A DNA stretch of 64,000 nucleotides from Flavobacterium sp. JAS (GTDB lineage Bacteria > Bacteroidota > Bacteroidia > Flavobacteriales > Flavobacteriaceae): positions 186,001 through 250,000 of the forward strand of contig NZ_JAJMOX010000001.1 of NCBI RefSeq assembly GCF_020991455.1, written 5' to 3'. The position numbers and the translations under genes are program-made. Shown in pieces: positions 63,244-64,000 of the stretch; the first letter of the stretch is position 1; each line of letters begins with the position of its first letter. The notes under the pieces are model-generated. The model ran no database searches and was not told the DNA's origin. It worked only from the letters and a program-made list of their open reading frames with translations.

Positions 63244-64000
63244 TTGGAAAATATACCAAGTCCCATCATAATTCAGGATTTCATCACCGAAAGTGGTGCA
63301 TTATATCCGTCATTACCGTTAAGTTTTACACTTTCTGGTTTGCCATTGCATAGTGCGCCTATTGTTTTGGTCAATCACGCATTGACTGGAAACGCTGAGG
63401 TAACCGGAGAGAATGGTTGGTGGAATGATTTAATTGGCGACGAAAAAACAATCGATACCCACAAATATACTATTCTGGCTTTTGACGTTCCCGGAAACGG
63501 AAACGATTCGTTTATAATCGAAAACTATTTGGATTTTACCACGAGAGACGTTGCCCGAATTTTTATAAAAGGTTTAGAAGCTTTAAACATTAGTCAGTTA
63601 CATACCATTATTGGTGGTTCTGTTGGTGGAGGAATCGCCTGGGAAATTCTTGCCTTAGAACCAAACATCACCCAAAACTTAATTCCGATTGCTACAGATT
63701 GGAAATCGACAGACTGGATGATTGCTAATTGCTACTTGCAAGAGCAAATCCTGAACAATTCTTCAAGACCTATAGAAGATGCCAGAATTCATGCAATGTT
63801 GTGTTACAGATCTCCTGAATCATTCAAAGAAAAATTTCAACGTACAGTAAATACCAAACTGCCTATTTTTAATATAGAAAGCTGGTTGGCACATCACGGC
63901 GAAAAACTACAAAAGAGATACCAATTGTCATCGTATAAATTGATGAACCAATTGCTTAAAACCATAGATATTACCAGAAACAGTGACGATTTTGAAACTT
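63244..64000 (+). CDS. metX: divergent homoserine O-acetyltransferase, C-terminus outside the window
   Basis: 252 codons are visible. It starts at TTG (63244) or an in-frame TTG six bases earlier; no ATG is available. It is an alpha/beta-hydrolase with MetX features: APIVLVNHALTGNAEVTGENGWWNDLIGDEKTIDTHKYTIL, then TTRDVARIFIKGLEALNI and the nucleophile elbow GGSVGGG. The usual MetX stretch NxLGxCxGSTGP is replaced by FDVPGNGNDSF, so it is a divergent member. It would make O-acetylhomoserine for MetY. The SAM-I riboswitch directly upstream supports a methionine role. Confidence 0.82.
   Translation, partial: MENIPSPIIIQDFITESGALYPSLPLSFTLSGLPLHSAPIVLVNHALTGNAEVTGENGWWNDLIGDEKTIDTHKYTILAFDVPGNGNDSFIIENYLDFTTRDVARIFIKGLEALNISQLHTIIGGSVGGGIAWEILALEPNITQNLIPIATDWKSTDWMIANCYLQEQILNNSSRPIEDARIHAMLCYRSPESFKEKFQRTVNTKLPIFNIESWLAHHGEKLQKRYQLSSYKLMNQLLKTIDITRNSDDFET

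Overview
The window is chromosomal DNA of a low-GC member of the Bacteroidota, most probably Flavobacterium or a close relative. The evidence is the gene content: PorT of the type IX secretion system, exosortase XrtF with its partner, the lipid-anchored TamA-like protein TamL, a DUF4249/TonB receptor pair, a GLPGLI protein and a DUF5686 protein. Promoters fit the Bacteroidota consensus (TTTG, about 20 bp, TAnnTTTG), and many intergenic gaps carry inverted-repeat elements of a style common in flavobacteria. No phage, transposase, CRISPR array, rRNA or tRNA was seen.

Layout. 0-4 kb (minus strand): secreted protein, TonB receptor with an STN domain, and a DUF4249 lipoprotein cut by the window edge. 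4-6.6 kb: an HTH regulator divergent from two secreted or surface proteins, the whole block bracketed by a 30-bp direct repeat. 6.6-9.8 kb: pnp, rpsO and a free-methionine sulfoxide reductase. 9.9-10.9 kb: xrtF and its associated membrane protein. 10.9-13.8 kb: a probable copper or metal cluster (HYC_CC_PP protein, TonB receptor, secreted HMA protein). 14-22 kb: DedA, then the cell-shape operon mreB-mreC-mreD-mrdA-rodA preceded by purH. 22-39.6 kb: ABC permease, alcohol dehydrogenase, accD, fbaA, tamL, an rRNA methyltransferase, ubiE-porT, folA, thyA, a bifunctional nuclease, etfBA and pdhB. 39.7-54 kb: DUF5686 protein, DNA glycosylase, soluble and membrane pyrophosphatases, deoxynucleoside kinase, a GLPGLI/outer-membrane receptor pair and a thioredoxin-like/TPR protein.

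54-64 kb is the most interesting part: a sulfur amino acid region with dense RNA-level control. metK has an upstream RNA resembling a SAM-II riboswitch with long loops. metX, cut by the right edge, has a clear SAM-I riboswitch. Three further transcription units (a TonB receptor; a 62-aa protein plus metY; a 67-aa protein ahead of metX) each start with a tiny Cys/Met-rich open reading frame followed by an intrinsic terminator. In each case the region around the end of the small ORF can pair with the 5' arm of the terminator, which is the architecture of ribosome-mediated attenuation. Two of the three attenuators are related in sequence, and the small proteins behind them share a C-terminal motif (SLLFxMYxxExExLF). 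I interpret this as a Cys/Met-responsive attenuation system with a previously unnoted small-protein family. The sequence supports the architecture; the function is inferred.

Gene starts were moved to internal ATGs where an upstream in-frame start would run through a terminator or neighbouring gene, or would bury the signal peptide. Two genes (xrtF, metX) have only TTG starts available.
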